Assembly: GCF_030272615.1 (NCBI RefSeq)
Contig: NC_081410.1
Span: 186,892,119 to 186,956,118, forward strand
DNA length: 64,000 nucleotides
Direction of reading: 5' to 3'
DNA from: Cryptomeria japonica
Taxonomy: Eukaryota > Streptophyta > Pinopsida > Cupressales > Cupressaceae
Shown: one piece after another, positions 1 through 11,699 of the stretch
Position numbering within the stretch: position 1 is the stretch's first letter
Layout of the letters: the number at the start of each line of letters is the position of its first letter
Translations under genes and position numbers: made by a program
The notes under the pieces: model-generated
Seen by the model: the letters and a program-made list of their open reading frames with translations, nothing else
Databases searched by the model: none
Told to the model about the DNA's origin: nothing

Positions 1-1330
1 TAATTTGGTTTTTTTGAAAAAAAAAAATATAAATATAATCTAAGTTAATTTCTATTTGTCATTTTTTTTTAAGTTGATAATAATAACATTAGGAATGATG
101 ATTTTTTTTCCTTAGTGTAAATTTAAGGATATTGACTTTCAATTAAAAATGGGATTAATGTGTAGCCAGATTGTGATTAAACTATCCTTAATAAACTTTT
201 AGACTATATTCTTCAAAAATTAAGAATCGTTGGGACACTTGATTGAGATTAACTTACCTTATTACAAGTACTTAGATTTAATCGTTATTTTGGATTCATC
301 ATAGATTAATTGCTTTCGTTAATGGTTCATAGCATGCGAATTGTTTATAGGATAATTATATCTTTCATGCAATTACTATTATGCAAGCTTCCTTTGTTAT
401 GCAAATTACACTTCAAGTAGTTACTTCAATTATTTACGCTTCCATTTTCGTTATTCGTAGTTAGATAACTAAATAAAGGAAGTTGGAAAACCAAAACTAG
501 CAGCGTTCGGTATATATGGTGCCTCTGGGTCACGCTTACGGGTAATGCCGTCGTGTTGAACTACTGCACTTAACGCCTAATAAAGCTGCATTAACGACGT
601 CTGTGGCATCGTCCCTATAAATCGTCGGGGAGTAATAAGGGACATTTGGAAGTTAAAAATCCAAGGGGTGGGTAATCCCTCTTGGATCGATAATTTAATA
701 AGATAACTTTTAATTGAATTTCACATCCGTTGAGATAAACCATAGTAAACCCCTCTTAGGGATGGTCTAGTTAAGAGCTCTCGTGAAATTGACTTTATTT
801 ATTTATTTATTTATTCACCTCGAAGGGATATTGGTGATTTGCAATTGGGTGACGCTCATGTTAAGTATTAGGATCTAGTTATTTTGTTTAGGCCACAAGC
901 AATAGGCCATCTTGAGCCTTCGCTTAAGTGCTACCATTCGTGGGTAGCAACCGCAGAGAAACTGTCTGGGACACTGACCCTAGAAAGGGTTGCGTACCCA
1001 CAAATCAGTTTACATCAAACCATAGTTTAGAAAATAGAACTACATACTTTACGCCTCGATCCCGCGCCGAAGCGGGTATGTAGGCAGTCTTGGGACGGAG
1101 TTGTCCCTCGTACTCAGGCGTTCGTGGGTGGGGTCTAGGCTTGGTTGAGTAAGAATCCTAATTGAAAGATAAGATAATCAAACTTAATTCAATGCATACT
1201 CGGAAGGAATCCCGTATGGATTCGCTTGACTTCCCGAGGCTTTAAGCCAAATTCCGAGGCGGAATTCAAGCTTGTATTATTTTCTTATTACTCCTAAGGA
1301 CGGTGACCTCGGTGCATTCTTGTTAGAAGA
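1..1330. repeat. unclassified repeat, probably LTR-retrotransposon-derived
   Basis: No open frame of useful size is present. The stretch 480-1180 is more GC-rich than its surroundings and contains a phrase around 1066-1090 (CGAAGCGGGTATGTAGGCAG) that resembles the TACGTAGGCAG-type motif seen in LTR or leader regions of some plant Ty3/gypsy elements. A stem-loop is visible at about 659-687 (ATCCAAG pairing with CTTGGAT). The left edge lies outside the window, so no second LTR or target duplication can be tested. The repeat call is inference. Confidence 0.4.
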
Positions 1331-1555
1331 ATGTAGTACTTAGTGAGTGGCTCAGGACCCGAATGGTCCCGATGAGTCTAAGTCTCTGGCCAGAGCATCT
1401 CCTATCCCGTTTGGATGGATGCCTACCCCGTATGGGTAGATGCCTATCCCGTATTGGATAGATGGAATTTACGTCCCGTATGGACAATTGCCTAACCCGT
1501 ATGGTTAGAAGCTCATCCCGAATGGATGAATGCCCAATCCTATTTGGATGGATGC
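1207..1555. repeat. array of short self-complementary units with covarying stems
   Basis: At least eight short inverted repeats share a CC-CGTAT-GG core (loop CGTAT, CGAAT or CGTTT). Examples: GAATCC/GGATTC at 1207-1223, GGACC/GGTCC at 1355-1369, CTACCC/GGGTAG at 1423-1439, CTATCC/GGATAG at 1444-1461, GTCC/GGAC at 1473-1485, CTAACC/GGTTAG at 1492-1508 and TCATCC/GGATGA at 1513-1529; a weaker unit ends near 1551. From 1423 the spacing is mostly 21 bp. Stem bases differ between units but change on both sides together, so pairing is kept. A perfect 12-bp palindrome (CTCTGGCCAGAG, 1384-1395) lies inside the region. Confidence 0.8.
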
Positions 1556-2697
1556 CCAGAGTATGCAATTGAATAAAACATAAAAAGGAAAAAAAAAATA
1601 TACTCAATTTTTTGTTTGATCAATTTTGGTGGGTTATTACACATATGTTGTTATTCCCATTTGTTATTCAAATAGAATCAGTTTGTGATGATTTGGGTGA
1701 ATCGGGTAGTGTAGTTTTATCACGGCTTTGCGGGTTTGGTGGAGATTTTGGAAATAAAATATATATCATTTTCTTCTATGTTAAGTCATGTTTCAGACCT
1801 TATATTTTTCTGTTAAATATCAGAAAACACATTTCCATGATGTTCTACAAGATTACATTCAATTTGGTGTCCTTTTGTGCAAGTCTAGTTGATTAGTTTT
1901 GTTGTTTTTGATTGATTTGGCAACATTAATTATGAATCCATTTTCAGATTTGAAATGAACCATTAATATATTTTTGAGGGAATATTAGGATCTGAAATAA
2001 ATCTTTAATTCTTTTGGGGAAATTTTAGATTGAGTTTCGTACTTGTTGTTTGACTCTATTTATCAGTTTAGGTGCCTCCCGGGGGCTCCAGAGGCTGGAT
2101 ATGAGGTTTATGCTCCGTTTGCCAGTATAATTTGGATCACATTGTTTGAAATGGATTGATTTTTGGATGTATGTGGCCGCTTTATTATCTTATGGTGTTA
2201 TCTCTATGTATTCCTTTGTTGGTTTGATCCCTATGCGCTCCTATGTTGAGATATTGATTATAATGTTATATGGATCCAATGATGTTAAGATATTTGTTAT
2301 GAGACTTAATGGAATCATATTATATTGTTCATTTAATGATGATTCATTTTTCATCTTGTTATTTTACATGGAATTAAGTAGGCACCGTGTCATAAGGGAG
2401 AGTGGCTCTCCGTGGGGGCCAATAACCTAAGTGATTTCCAAGACAACCCATTGGGAGAGTTGTTGTTTAAATAAGTGATAATATTAATTAATGAACATAG
2501 GAGGTTTGGGTAGTAATATTACATATTAAACAAGATAATGGTGATTCCCCACTCATGGCTTGGAGTGCTTGTTTAGGCTCAAGATGAGATTGGGAAGTCC
2601 TAGAATGGCAAGATCGATTGCATTGTCTTCATGAAATGCATGTTGGTTCCACATGAGTCTTGTTTGGGGAATAAGGGTTGAGAGAGACTACCAGAAA
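1556..2697. other. no gene seen
   Basis: Repeat-like sequence without a supported gene. Open frames at 1612-1896 and 2146-2430 resemble no protein I know and have the composition of chance frames in AT-rich DNA. Confidence 0.5.
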
Positions 2698-3589
2698 TGT
2701 AAGGAAGTTAAGTAGCAGAACAACTTCCTACACTAATCTTTAGAGCAGTGTAATGCAAAAACTTTTACAGATCTTTACAACAGTTACATAAAACATAAAT
2801 AGATATAATAACATTCAAACCATAACACAATGAGTTGCATGGGGAAAACCCTTTTGGGAGAAAAACCCCACACTCCAAAAGCCACCCAATATATTATTCA
2901 ACAGTCAAAACAGATTACAATATACTTGCAAAGAAATCTCTTCATAGGAATGCCACTAATTAGAGATTCAGAGGTAACTCAATAGCCATAAGACTCCTAC
3001 ACAAAACCTCTATCTCATGCACCTCATATATAGGAGATACAATACAAGAAACCATCAAACAGTATTACAAAACCATGGGCTAAAACCACCCAATAAGGTG
3101 TAACTAACCTTATCTCCCTTTTATATGCCCTATGACATGTTACAACACACATCAACGTGTTTCCCTCCCTTTTACAGCTCATTTATGTGTCTAATGTATT
3201 TTATATTTCCTATTTCAGGAGTACAAACTTCCAAAGGCCATAACTTGAGAACCGTGTGTCCTATTGATGAACCATTTGAAGCGTCAGAAATCTTGTGAAG
3301 TTCTCTATTTCCTTGTAAAATTCTATGCCATTTACACCCACTTTTTAGGGAATTTCGGGGCCTCTAAAGTCCTCAAAATCAAATTTAAACCTTTCATTGG
3401 ACCCCTCCAAAATGGAAAATTTAATATCTTCAAAACTAGTTATGATCTTGCGACGTAACTTTACCTAAATGCTTATATAGCCAACCAAAAGCTTTGAGGA
3501 GAATTTCAAACCATTTTGTGCTTGAATAAAAACTTACTATAAATAATAACCTCATGTAAATGCAAGGTTGAGACACCATTTTCCCAACA
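2698..3589 (-). repeat. solo LTR, copia-like
   Basis: On the minus strand this 892-bp block starts TGTTGGG and ends CTTACA, matching TG...CA LTR ends. It is flanked by AGAAA (2693-2697) and AGAAC (3590-3594), a 5-bp target duplication with one difference. It contains the pair of GGGAAAACCC-like and GAAAAACCCC-like phrases (about 2837-2870) that also occurs in the LTRs of the two copia elements in this window. No internal region or second LTR is adjacent, so it is best read as a recombination product. Confidence 0.6.
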
Positions 3590-4096
3590 AGAACAACCAA
3601 GGATGGAGGTCGGGTTCTATGGAGACTTACCAAGACAACCCATACCAAGCTATGTGATTACACTCTCCCCTTGTGTTCACTAGTGTCCTACTCTTGTGTT
3701 GTAATTTGTAAGTCCTTGGGAGTTTTCATGTGGAGTTGTCTTGTGGAATTATCTTTGTTATGTTGATGATCTTAATGTTCCCTATTTGTTGTCATTATCC
3801 TATGGTTGTAGGTAGTGACCTTGTTTACCTTTATCCCTTGCTTGTATGAATGTGGAACCTATGTCTATCTACTACCACAAGGGGTGGACATTTAGGGTCT
3901 ACATGGTCAAGTGGTAGTTTCCTACTTCCATTAGGTGTTTTGGACATGTTCATTGCATGGATTGGTTTTTCTTCTCTCTCAAGTGGCTTCTCTTAGATAT
4001 AGTTTACTTTGTAGATTAGAGGTAGATTCACAAAAAAAAATATTATTGCTTTGTTATATATCAAATGTAATTGGGACACACATATAGGGTAGATGA
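3590..4096. other. no gene seen
   Basis: Spacer between a solo LTR and the first copia element. No coding signal or repeat structure was recognised. The last five bases (GATGA) are the left target duplication of the copia element. Confidence 0.5.
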
Positions 4097-5342
4097 TGTT
4101 AGAATGCACTAATACCGGGAGTAAACTAAGAGGGGGGAGGGTGAATCAATTTACTAATAGTTACAATAATCAATTCAATTATAAACCTTAAACTAGAGCA
4201 CAACACAATGAATAATATAACATGAAAGAACAACACACATAACACTAATATTTTGATGTGGAAAACCCAAAAAGGGAAAAACCACAGTGACAAACCCTAC
4301 CCACAATCAGATGAATACTCTGCAGTAGTATTGTGAATGATTACAATGGGGTTTGCACTTGCAGAAAGGCCAACAACCTAGAACACACTGCTCATCACAA
4401 AGGGAAGTCACACTAACTTACATAAACATGGGACTACAATCCAGAAAGAAATGAACTGTGAAAGTAGCATCTACGAATGCCTATATAGTTTCAGTTAAGC
4501 ACCGATGTCCACTCTGCAATACAAAACCTTTCCAACCTTCACTAGAATGATATGACTCTATTCACACATAATCCTTTCTTAGTTAATGCAGAATTAACTA
4601 TCCATGACCATCCTATGTCAAATTACATGAATAAGTCACCTATAAATATAGATCATCAACCTTGTTGACAAGGTCAGTTAAACCCTAAACCCATAAATCT
4701 GTAATTATAAAAATTGCATCACACGATACCACCGAACCAATATTATGATTTACATTACATAGCATGGACCTAAATCAAGTATCCAAATAATTATCTCCTT
4801 CAGAAATTCCGCTAAGACCAAAATCCAACACACTTCACTAGCCAGTAGAAACCCTCAATGAAATATCAAAAAATTTAACCAGATCCAAATAGGACCATCA
4901 TAGCAACATGCCATGCAATGGAAAGTCACCAAATAATTAGGATATGATCAAGAAACACCTTCAGCATGATAGAGACTAATTCCATAAGCCGTACCCAAAA
5001 TCCACTGCCTAAGTAACCAAATAATGCATAACAATAAAGCTAACCGGGATACCTAGAAGCAAGCTGGTAAAGCCAAAAGATAGACGGTACTGGTAAATAC
5101 CAAAAGTGATAACAATTAGATCACTAAGACATGAAACACCAAAATATAGATAGCATATAACCATCAGAATAAGCATCCAAAACCGATTCTAGAGATCTGA
5201 TCATACCGGATCAGAATCATAGCCAAAACCAAGAAGATCACCACTTGACTAACTGGGATATATCTAACCAGGATAGTCTCCAAATGGGATACAGTGTTGA
5301 CATCAATGACAACAGTTGACCAAATCCAACATATTGCCAACA
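4097..5342 (-). repeat. 3' LTR of copia-1
   Basis: On the minus strand it runs from TGTTGGCAAT to GCATTCTAACA. It matches 9928-11122 over its length. Its inner edge is set by the adjoining polypurine tract. Confidence 0.9.
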
Positions 5343-5356
5343 ATCTCCCCCTTTGG
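5343..5356 (-). other. polypurine tract of copia-1
   Basis: Minus strand AAAGGGGGAGAT lies immediately before the 3' LTR, preceded by a TTGATGCCA phrase. This is the usual plus-strand primer of plant copia elements. Confidence 0.9.
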
Positions 5357-5590
5357 CATTGATGGCAAGACTGAATGTGAAAAACATCCAAGTGCCAAGG
5401 AATGCCAACAATCTCCCAAAAGAGAAAAAGACTGATCATAAATATATATCATTTTCTCCCCAAAAATATTTGATTGTTTTCACATGAATACCTTCTCCCC
5501 CTTTGAAATCAATGAAAAAGGTCGGATACCAAGCCAAAAATATTGAACCAAACAATTGACTACTACCCTTAAGTAGTTGCACCATCTTCA

Positions 5591-7399
5591 TCAACCCAGA
5601 TAAAAAAAAGTATGTCTGATAAGCTCCTCGGATTGATGCGTTCTTGCATCTTTAAGTATCTTCCGAAGGGTTGTAACCCCCAACTGATCTTTGAGATATT
5701 CAAAAGTGTCTTTAGGTAATAGTTTAATTATAATATCTACAATCTTCTCCTTAGTAAGCACATAAACCAATCTGAATTCCTTTGCTTCAACCTTTTCGTT
5801 CAAGAAATTATACCTTATAGAAATGTGTTTTGATTTTGAATGAAATACCAAATTCTTTGACATATCAATAGTAGTAGTATTATCATACTGAATGACAATA
5901 GACTCATCATAACTTACCCTTATATCCTTTAACATTTGTTTCATCCATAAAATTTGAGTACAGTTGGTAGCAATAGCTACATATTCCACTTCAGCAGTAG
6001 ACAATGAAGTGCATGACTGTTTCCTACTAAGCCATGAAACCAACTTCTTCCCAAGAAAGAATATACTGCCAGTAGTGCTCTTCCAGTTATCCACATCTCC
6101 TACCCAATCAGAATCTATTTATGCACATAATGTGAAGCCATCACTCTTTGGATACCATAATCCAAAGTCTGTTGTACTTGCCAAATATTTGAATATCCTT
6201 TTGATAGCAATATCATGAGTTTCTCTAAGATTTGACTAAAATCTAGAAGCAATACAAAGAACATTCATCATGTCAGGTCTAGTCTAAGCTAGGTACAACA
6301 AACCACCAATAATTGATTTGTATTTGCTAGAATTCACTCTAGGTGATTCATCATCCTTTGACAATTTGCAATCGGTTATCAAAGGAGTATTGACACGTTT
6401 AGAATTCTCAAGTCCAAATTTCTTAAGTAACTCCTTCACATATTTAGCTTGACAAATGAAAATAGCTTTCTCAGTTTGAGTAATCTGCAAGCTCAAGAAA
6501 AATTTCATTTCACCAATCATAGACATTTCAAATTCATTCTTCATATCATCAACAAATTTCATGCATAGACCTTCTTCTCCTCCAAAAATGATATCATCCA
6601 CAAAGACTTCAATAATCAATATATCATCATTCTCAATTTTGTAATATAAGCTACTATCATCATTACCTTTACTAAAACCAAGCTTTAAAAGATACTTATC
6701 CAATCTAGCATACCATGCTCTAGGGGCCTGTTTTAGTCCATATAAATCTTTCTTCAATCTACAAACCATGTCCTTGTCTTCTGATAAAGAAAATCCATCA
6801 GGTTGCTCAATGTAAACTTCCTCTTCAAGATCTCCATTTAGAAATACACATTGAACATCCATCTGATATACTTTGTAGTTCTTGCATGCATCATAAGCAA
6901 GAAAAAGTCTTACCTCTTCAATTCTAGCAACTGGGACATAAGTCTCTCCATAATAAATTCCTTCTTCTTGTGAATAACCTTGACAAACCAATCTAGCCTT
7001 GTTCCTTACAACTTGACCTTCCTCATTCAATTTATTCCTGAAAACCCATTTAGTTCCAATAATGTTCTTGTTTTTAGGTCTAGGTATTAGTTCCCATGTC
7101 TTATTCTTTTCAATCTGATCTAATTCCTCTTCCATTGCCTTTATCCAATTTTCATTATTACTTGCTTCAATAAAATATTCTAGTTCAATTTGAGAAATTA
7201 AACATACCTCTTCAGTAGCTAAACTTCTCCTAGTCATCACACCTTTCCTTTTATCCCCAATGATTTTATCTTCGAAATGATTTAGTTTTATATACCTGGG
7301 AGGCTTTGAATTTTCTTGATTTGCTGACTCATTCTACTATTCATCTGTCACCGTTGAATTTTTTGATGCTACCGCAGTCACTGGTTCACTGTTCTAAAT
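5591..7399 (-). pseudogene. copia-1 reverse transcriptase and RNase H (broken)
   Basis: One frame runs from about 7396 down to the TGA at 5591-5593, interrupted by stops at 7394-7396, 7337-7339, 7334-7336, 6284-6286, 6236-6238 and 6119-6121. Visible RT landmarks are TKWVFRNKLNEEG, KARLVCQGYSQEEG, the YxMDVQ...FLNG segment, LYGLKQAPRAWY and the catalytic FVDD box (about 6600), here FVDDIIFGG. RNase H landmarks follow: DSDWVGD, STTGSIFFLG and LSTAEVEYVA. These are diagnostic of Ty1/copia pol. Every premature stop is one C-to-T change from a glutamine codon. The enzyme copies element RNA into cDNA in virus-like particles; this copy is dead. Confidence 0.9.
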
Positions 7400-8704
7400 T
7401 GATTCTTGCATTATCAGTTCAAGTCTAATAAATTCATCTTTTGATGCATAATTATATGCTCTGATCTGATTACTGCCATGCTCATCCACCTTGACATTTA
7501 TGCTCTCCATTATCCTATTCAATCTTTTGTTATGGCATCTATATGCTTTTCTCTTAGTAGAATAACCCAAAAATATTCCTTGATCACTTCTAGGATCAAA
7601 CTTTCCTAATGCATCATCTCTTCTAATGTAACAATTACTTCCAAAAAATCTAAAATATCTAATAGTAGGAGTATGATCAAACCATAATTCATAAGGAGTC
7701 TTACTGGTATCACCTTTAATGTGTACTCTGTTGAAAGTGTATACAATGGTACTAATAGCCTCTCTCCAATAGATATGAGTTAATTTAGCTTATGTCATCA
7801 TAGTCCTTGTTGCATCCAAAATTGTTTTGTTCTTCCTTTTCACCAATCCATTTTGTTGTGGAGTCCTAGGTGCAGAAAGTTGTCTCCTAATACCATTCGT
7901 CTCACAAAAGTTGTTGAACTCACCAGATGTAAATTCACCACCATGATCTAATATTAGGCATTTTATCTTCAATATTGTTTCAGTCTCAACCATAGCTTTA
8001 AATATTTTGAATTTATTAAGAGCTTCAAAAATGCTACCCACATCATTCTAGAATAGTCATCAATAAGTAACATAAAATATCTATCACCTTGAAAACTTTT
8101 AGTCCTTGTCAGTCCACACAAATCAGTATGAATAAGATCAACAATTTCATTAGATTTATCATGTATACTTCTGAAAGAAGTTCTAACTTGCTTACCCATT
8201 TGACATTCTTTACATATCGGATTATGAGGTTTAACAATTTTGGACAAATCTCTAATAGTCGGTATTGAACTGATCTTCACTATGCAATCAAAATTTACAT
8301 GACATGTCCTCTTATGCCATAACCAACTTTCATCAATCTGAGAAATCACGCAAGCCTTCTAAATGGAGTTCAAATGAAAGATATTACCTTTAGTCTGAGT
8401 TCCGGAAGCAATCTCCAATCCAGATTTATTGATGATCTTACATTTTCCATCCTTAAATTGCAAATGAAATTATCTATCCACCATCTGACCTACACTCAAA
8501 AGATTATGCTTTAAGCCTTCAACATAGTAAACATTATCAATATTAGTCTTACCATCCAATTGTTCCTTTGCCTTTGATCCTACATGCCTTGTTGTCTCCA
8601 AATCTGACCAATCTGCCATCAAATTCTTGTAGTGCTAAAAACTTTCTCTTGTCACCAATCATGTGATGTGAGAATCCACTATCTATGACCCATTCATCCT
8701 TCTA
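7400..8704 (-). pseudogene. copia-1 protease and integrase (broken)
   Basis: The protease active-site triplet DSG lies at 8675-8683 in the context WVIDSGFSHHM. The integrase zinc-binding start (WHKRTCHVNF) lies near 8290-8330, the first catalytic Asp in HTDLCG near 8110-8130, and the second in LILDHGGEF near 7945. The third catalytic position, normally Glu in NGVVERKN, reads NGLVKRKN near 7830, so Glu has become Lys. The frame shifts between 8349 and 8702 and again near 7970-8040. Stops lie at 8702-8704, 8359-8361 and 7790-7792. Family knowledge: integrase inserts the cDNA and makes the 5-bp duplication. Confidence 0.88.
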
Positions 8705-8979
8705 TTCAATTTTAGCAGTCAAAACCTTTTCCTCAATATGAGTTGCTTCAATGACAGATTTCAAAGAATCATCCTTAATAGAAATAAAGACCCAATCTTT
8801 TCCAGATGAGGCTCCATTACCGGATCCACTCATAGGTTCATCATCATCATTGTCAAAAATACTGAAATCATCATCACCGATATAATAACATGATCTATCC
8901 TTATTCTTTATGAATCTAGGTTTGCTATGATATTCAAGATTAGGCTTATAATTCCTCACAAATCTTTCATGATTCCTAG

Positions 8980-9872
8980 TAGCTCTTCCAGGGCATCTAG
9001 AAGCAAAATGACCAATATTATTGCATTAAAAACATTTAAAAGGGACTTTTCCTTCATACTTACTTCTAGCTAGTCCTTTAGGAATTCTTCTAGCAATTAG
9101 GGGCTTCCATCTCTTCAAACTTTCTTTCTTCTTTCTCAATTTCCTCCATATCCTTAGCATACATCTCTTTCCAATCTATCTTCTACTTACCAGAGGCAGA
9201 TGCTTTAAATGCAATCTCAGTTTTAGCAGCACTCTGATCTCCAAGTTCTTCAAGTTCAAAAGTAGTTAATTTCCCAAGTAATGTATCTCTAGTCATAGGG
9301 GTACTTGACATTGTCTAGAGTTCATTGATAGCAGTAGCCTTCATCTTGTAAGTCAGAGATAGAACTATTAGAACTTTTGACACTATCTCATCTTCATTGA
9401 CTGATCTACCGTAGCATTTGATACCCATGACAATCTCATTGACTCTATCCATGAAAGAACTTATCTTCTCATCCTATTCCATCTTCAAAGTTTCATACCT
9501 TACCCAGAAACCTTCAAGTTTAGAAATCTTCACTGCCTGGTCACCTTCATAAAGAGTTTCAATATTCAACCAGATCTACTTAGCATTCTCCAATTCTATG
9601 ACATTCAATAACTTTTCATCAAATAGGGCGCTCAACAAAGCCTCTTTTTCTCTAACATCATTTTCAGCTCTCTTTTGTTCATCAGCAGGTTCCGGTGTTC
9701 TTGAATTAGGATCATGAGGTATATACCCTTTCTCCAATATCTCCCAAACTTTTGTTCCAATACATCTGAGATGAATATTCATTCGATCCTTCCATATTTT
9801 ATAATTTGTACCATCAAATCTGGGACTCTACTTCTGGTAGGGATTGAATGTAGAACTAGATGCCGATACCAT
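8980..9872 (-). pseudogene. copia-1 gag (broken)
   Basis: The start codon is the ATG at 9870-9872, 42 bp inside the primer-binding site. Translation shows the typical copia gag opening (SPRFDGTNYKIWKDRM) and ends in a CCHC zinc knuckle (about 8993-9035, C-x2-C-x4-H-x4-C in NNIGHFASRC). One frame holds from 9872 to about 9150, with stops at 9828-9830, 9576-9578, 9474-9476, 9315-9317 and 9183-9185, all TAG. A frameshift follows near 9090-9140, and a TAA sits inside the knuckle at 9026-9028. Gag would form the particle core and bind element RNA. Confidence 0.85.
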
Positions 9873-9913
9873 TGAATCTCCTCAAGCGGTTAAGCTTCTA
9901 CAGAGAGGACCTT

Positions 9914-9926
9914 GCTCTGATACCAA
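9914..9926 (-). other. primer-binding site of copia-1
   Basis: Minus strand TTGGTATCAGAGC lies one base inside the 5' LTR. It is complementary to the 3' end of initiator methionine tRNA, the usual primer of plant copia elements. Confidence 0.93.
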
Positions 9927-9927
9927 T

Positions 9928-11122
9928 TGTTAGAATGCTCTGAAATCGGGAGTAAACTAAGAAGGGGGGGTGAATCAGTTTACTAATAGTTACAACAATC
10001 AATTCAATTATAAACCTTAAACCAGAGCACAACACAATGAAGAATATAACATGAAAGCACAACACACATAACACCAATATTTTGACGTGGAAAACCCGAA
10101 AAGGGAAAAACCATGGTGGGAAACCCTACCCACAATTAGATGAATACTCTACAGGAGTATTGTGAATGATTACAATGGGGTATGCACTTGCAGAAAGGCC
10201 AACAACCTAGAGCATACTGCTCATCACAAAGGGAAGTCACACTCACTTACATAAACATCAGACTATAATCTAGAAAGAAATGAACTATGAAAGTAACATT
10301 TTCAAATGCCTGATATAGTTTTGATTAAGCACTGATGTCTACTTTGCAATACAAAACTTGTCCAACCTTCACTAGAATGATACGACTCTATTCTCACATA
10401 ATCCTTTCTTAGATAATGCAAACTTAACCATCCATGACCATCCTATGTCAGATTACATGAATAAGTCACCTATAAATACAGATCATCAACCTTGTTGACA
10501 AGGTCAGCTAAACCCTAAACCCATAAACCCATAATTACAAAAATTACATCACACGATACCACTAGACCAATATTATGATTTACATTACATATCATGGACC
10601 TAAATCAAGTATCCAAACAATTATGTCCGCTGAAAATTCCGCTAAGACCAAAATCCAACATGCTTCACTAGCCAGTAGAAACTCTTAGTGAAATATCAAA
10701 AAGTTTAACTAGATCCAAATAGGAACATCATAGCAACATGCCATCCAATGAAAAGTCACCAAATACTCAAGATATGATCAAGAAACACCTTCAGAATGAT
10801 AGAGATTGATTCTATAAGTCGGACCCAAAATCCACTGCCTAAGTCACCAAATAATGCATACCGGTAAAGAGAAAAGCTAGCCGATACCGATAAATACCAA
10901 AAGTGATAATAGTCGGATCACTAAGACATGAAACACCAGAATATAGAAAGAATATAACCATCAAAATAAGCATCCAAAACTAATTCCAGATATTTGATCA
11001 TACCGGATCAGAATCATAGCCAAAACCAAGAAGATCACCAAGACTAACCGGGATAGTCTCCAACCGGGATACAATGTTGGCATCAATGACAACGCTTAAC
11101 CAAATCCAACCTATTTCCAGCA
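9928..11122 (-). repeat. 5' LTR of copia-1
   Basis: Matches 4097-5342. The outer end has drifted (minus strand TGCTGGAAAT versus TGTTGGCAAT), and a short stretch around 11040-11060 is missing relative to the 3' LTR. It should carry the element promoter, but no unambiguous TATA box was assigned. Confidence 0.9.
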
Positions 11123-11699
11123 GATGATGTAAACAGTGATGTAATTATAATGTTATTTAAGTAAACTAAGGATAGGATTCATGATGGTTAGTTGTAATGA
11201 TTCTACTATACATGTATGGATCTAGATTATATGTTATTTATCATTCAAGGCATTATAGGAACATTTGGATTTGGGTCCTAAAATGAACCTAGACTTAAGG
11301 TTAAATGAATGCATTTAGTCTCTTATCATTATGCAATCAAATAGGAATGAATCATTTAGGATTTGTTAACTAACTTTTTCATTACTACTCATCTCATAAC
11401 GTATGGTTATTTGGTAATTGTGTTAGATATAGTTTCTTTCATGTTTTTGTGAGTTGTTTAGTAACAATGTTAAGGAACCTTAGAGGATGGTTTGGTTTTT
11501 ATTTCTTTTCTCTTATGCATTCAAGTTTATTAAGATATATCTTATTGAGGATTGCATTAGGATTCTCATTAAGATGTTTAAAAAAAAAATGTCTTCTTAG
11601 TTGAGCTAGTTAGGTTAGATCCTTTGGGGTTTCTTGGCGGGCCATTACATGAAGTGTAGGAGACAAAATAATTTATTGCAAGGATCCTAAAGGAGATGA
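11123..11699. other. no gene seen
   Basis: AT-rich spacer that starts with the right target duplication GATGA of copia-1. No coding signal. Confidence 0.5.

Larger units (their letters stand above)
4097..11122 (-). mobile_element. complete but decayed Ty1/copia retrotransposon (copia-1)
   Basis: A 7,026-bp element with both LTRs, a primer-binding site, a polypurine tract and remnants of gag, protease, integrase, reverse transcriptase and RNase H in the copia order (integrase before RT). A perfect 5-bp duplication GATGA flanks it (4092-4096 and 11123-11127). The coding region carries about 15 in-frame stops and several frameshifts, so it cannot be autonomous now. The LTRs differ visibly by small indels and many substitutions (1,246 versus 1,195 bp), which points to an old insertion. 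Confidence 0.93.

Noticed and set aside
1387-1560. CRISPR-like array
   Set aside because: Units are continuous 21-bp degenerate repeats without spacers, in plant nuclear DNA.
5591-9872. Reassignment of UAG/UAA to glutamine in copia-1
   Set aside because: The Gln-to-stop pattern looks like a variant code, but several frameshifts and the Glu-to-Lys change in integrase show ordinary decay, and the host NLR uses normal stops. CHG deamination is simpler.
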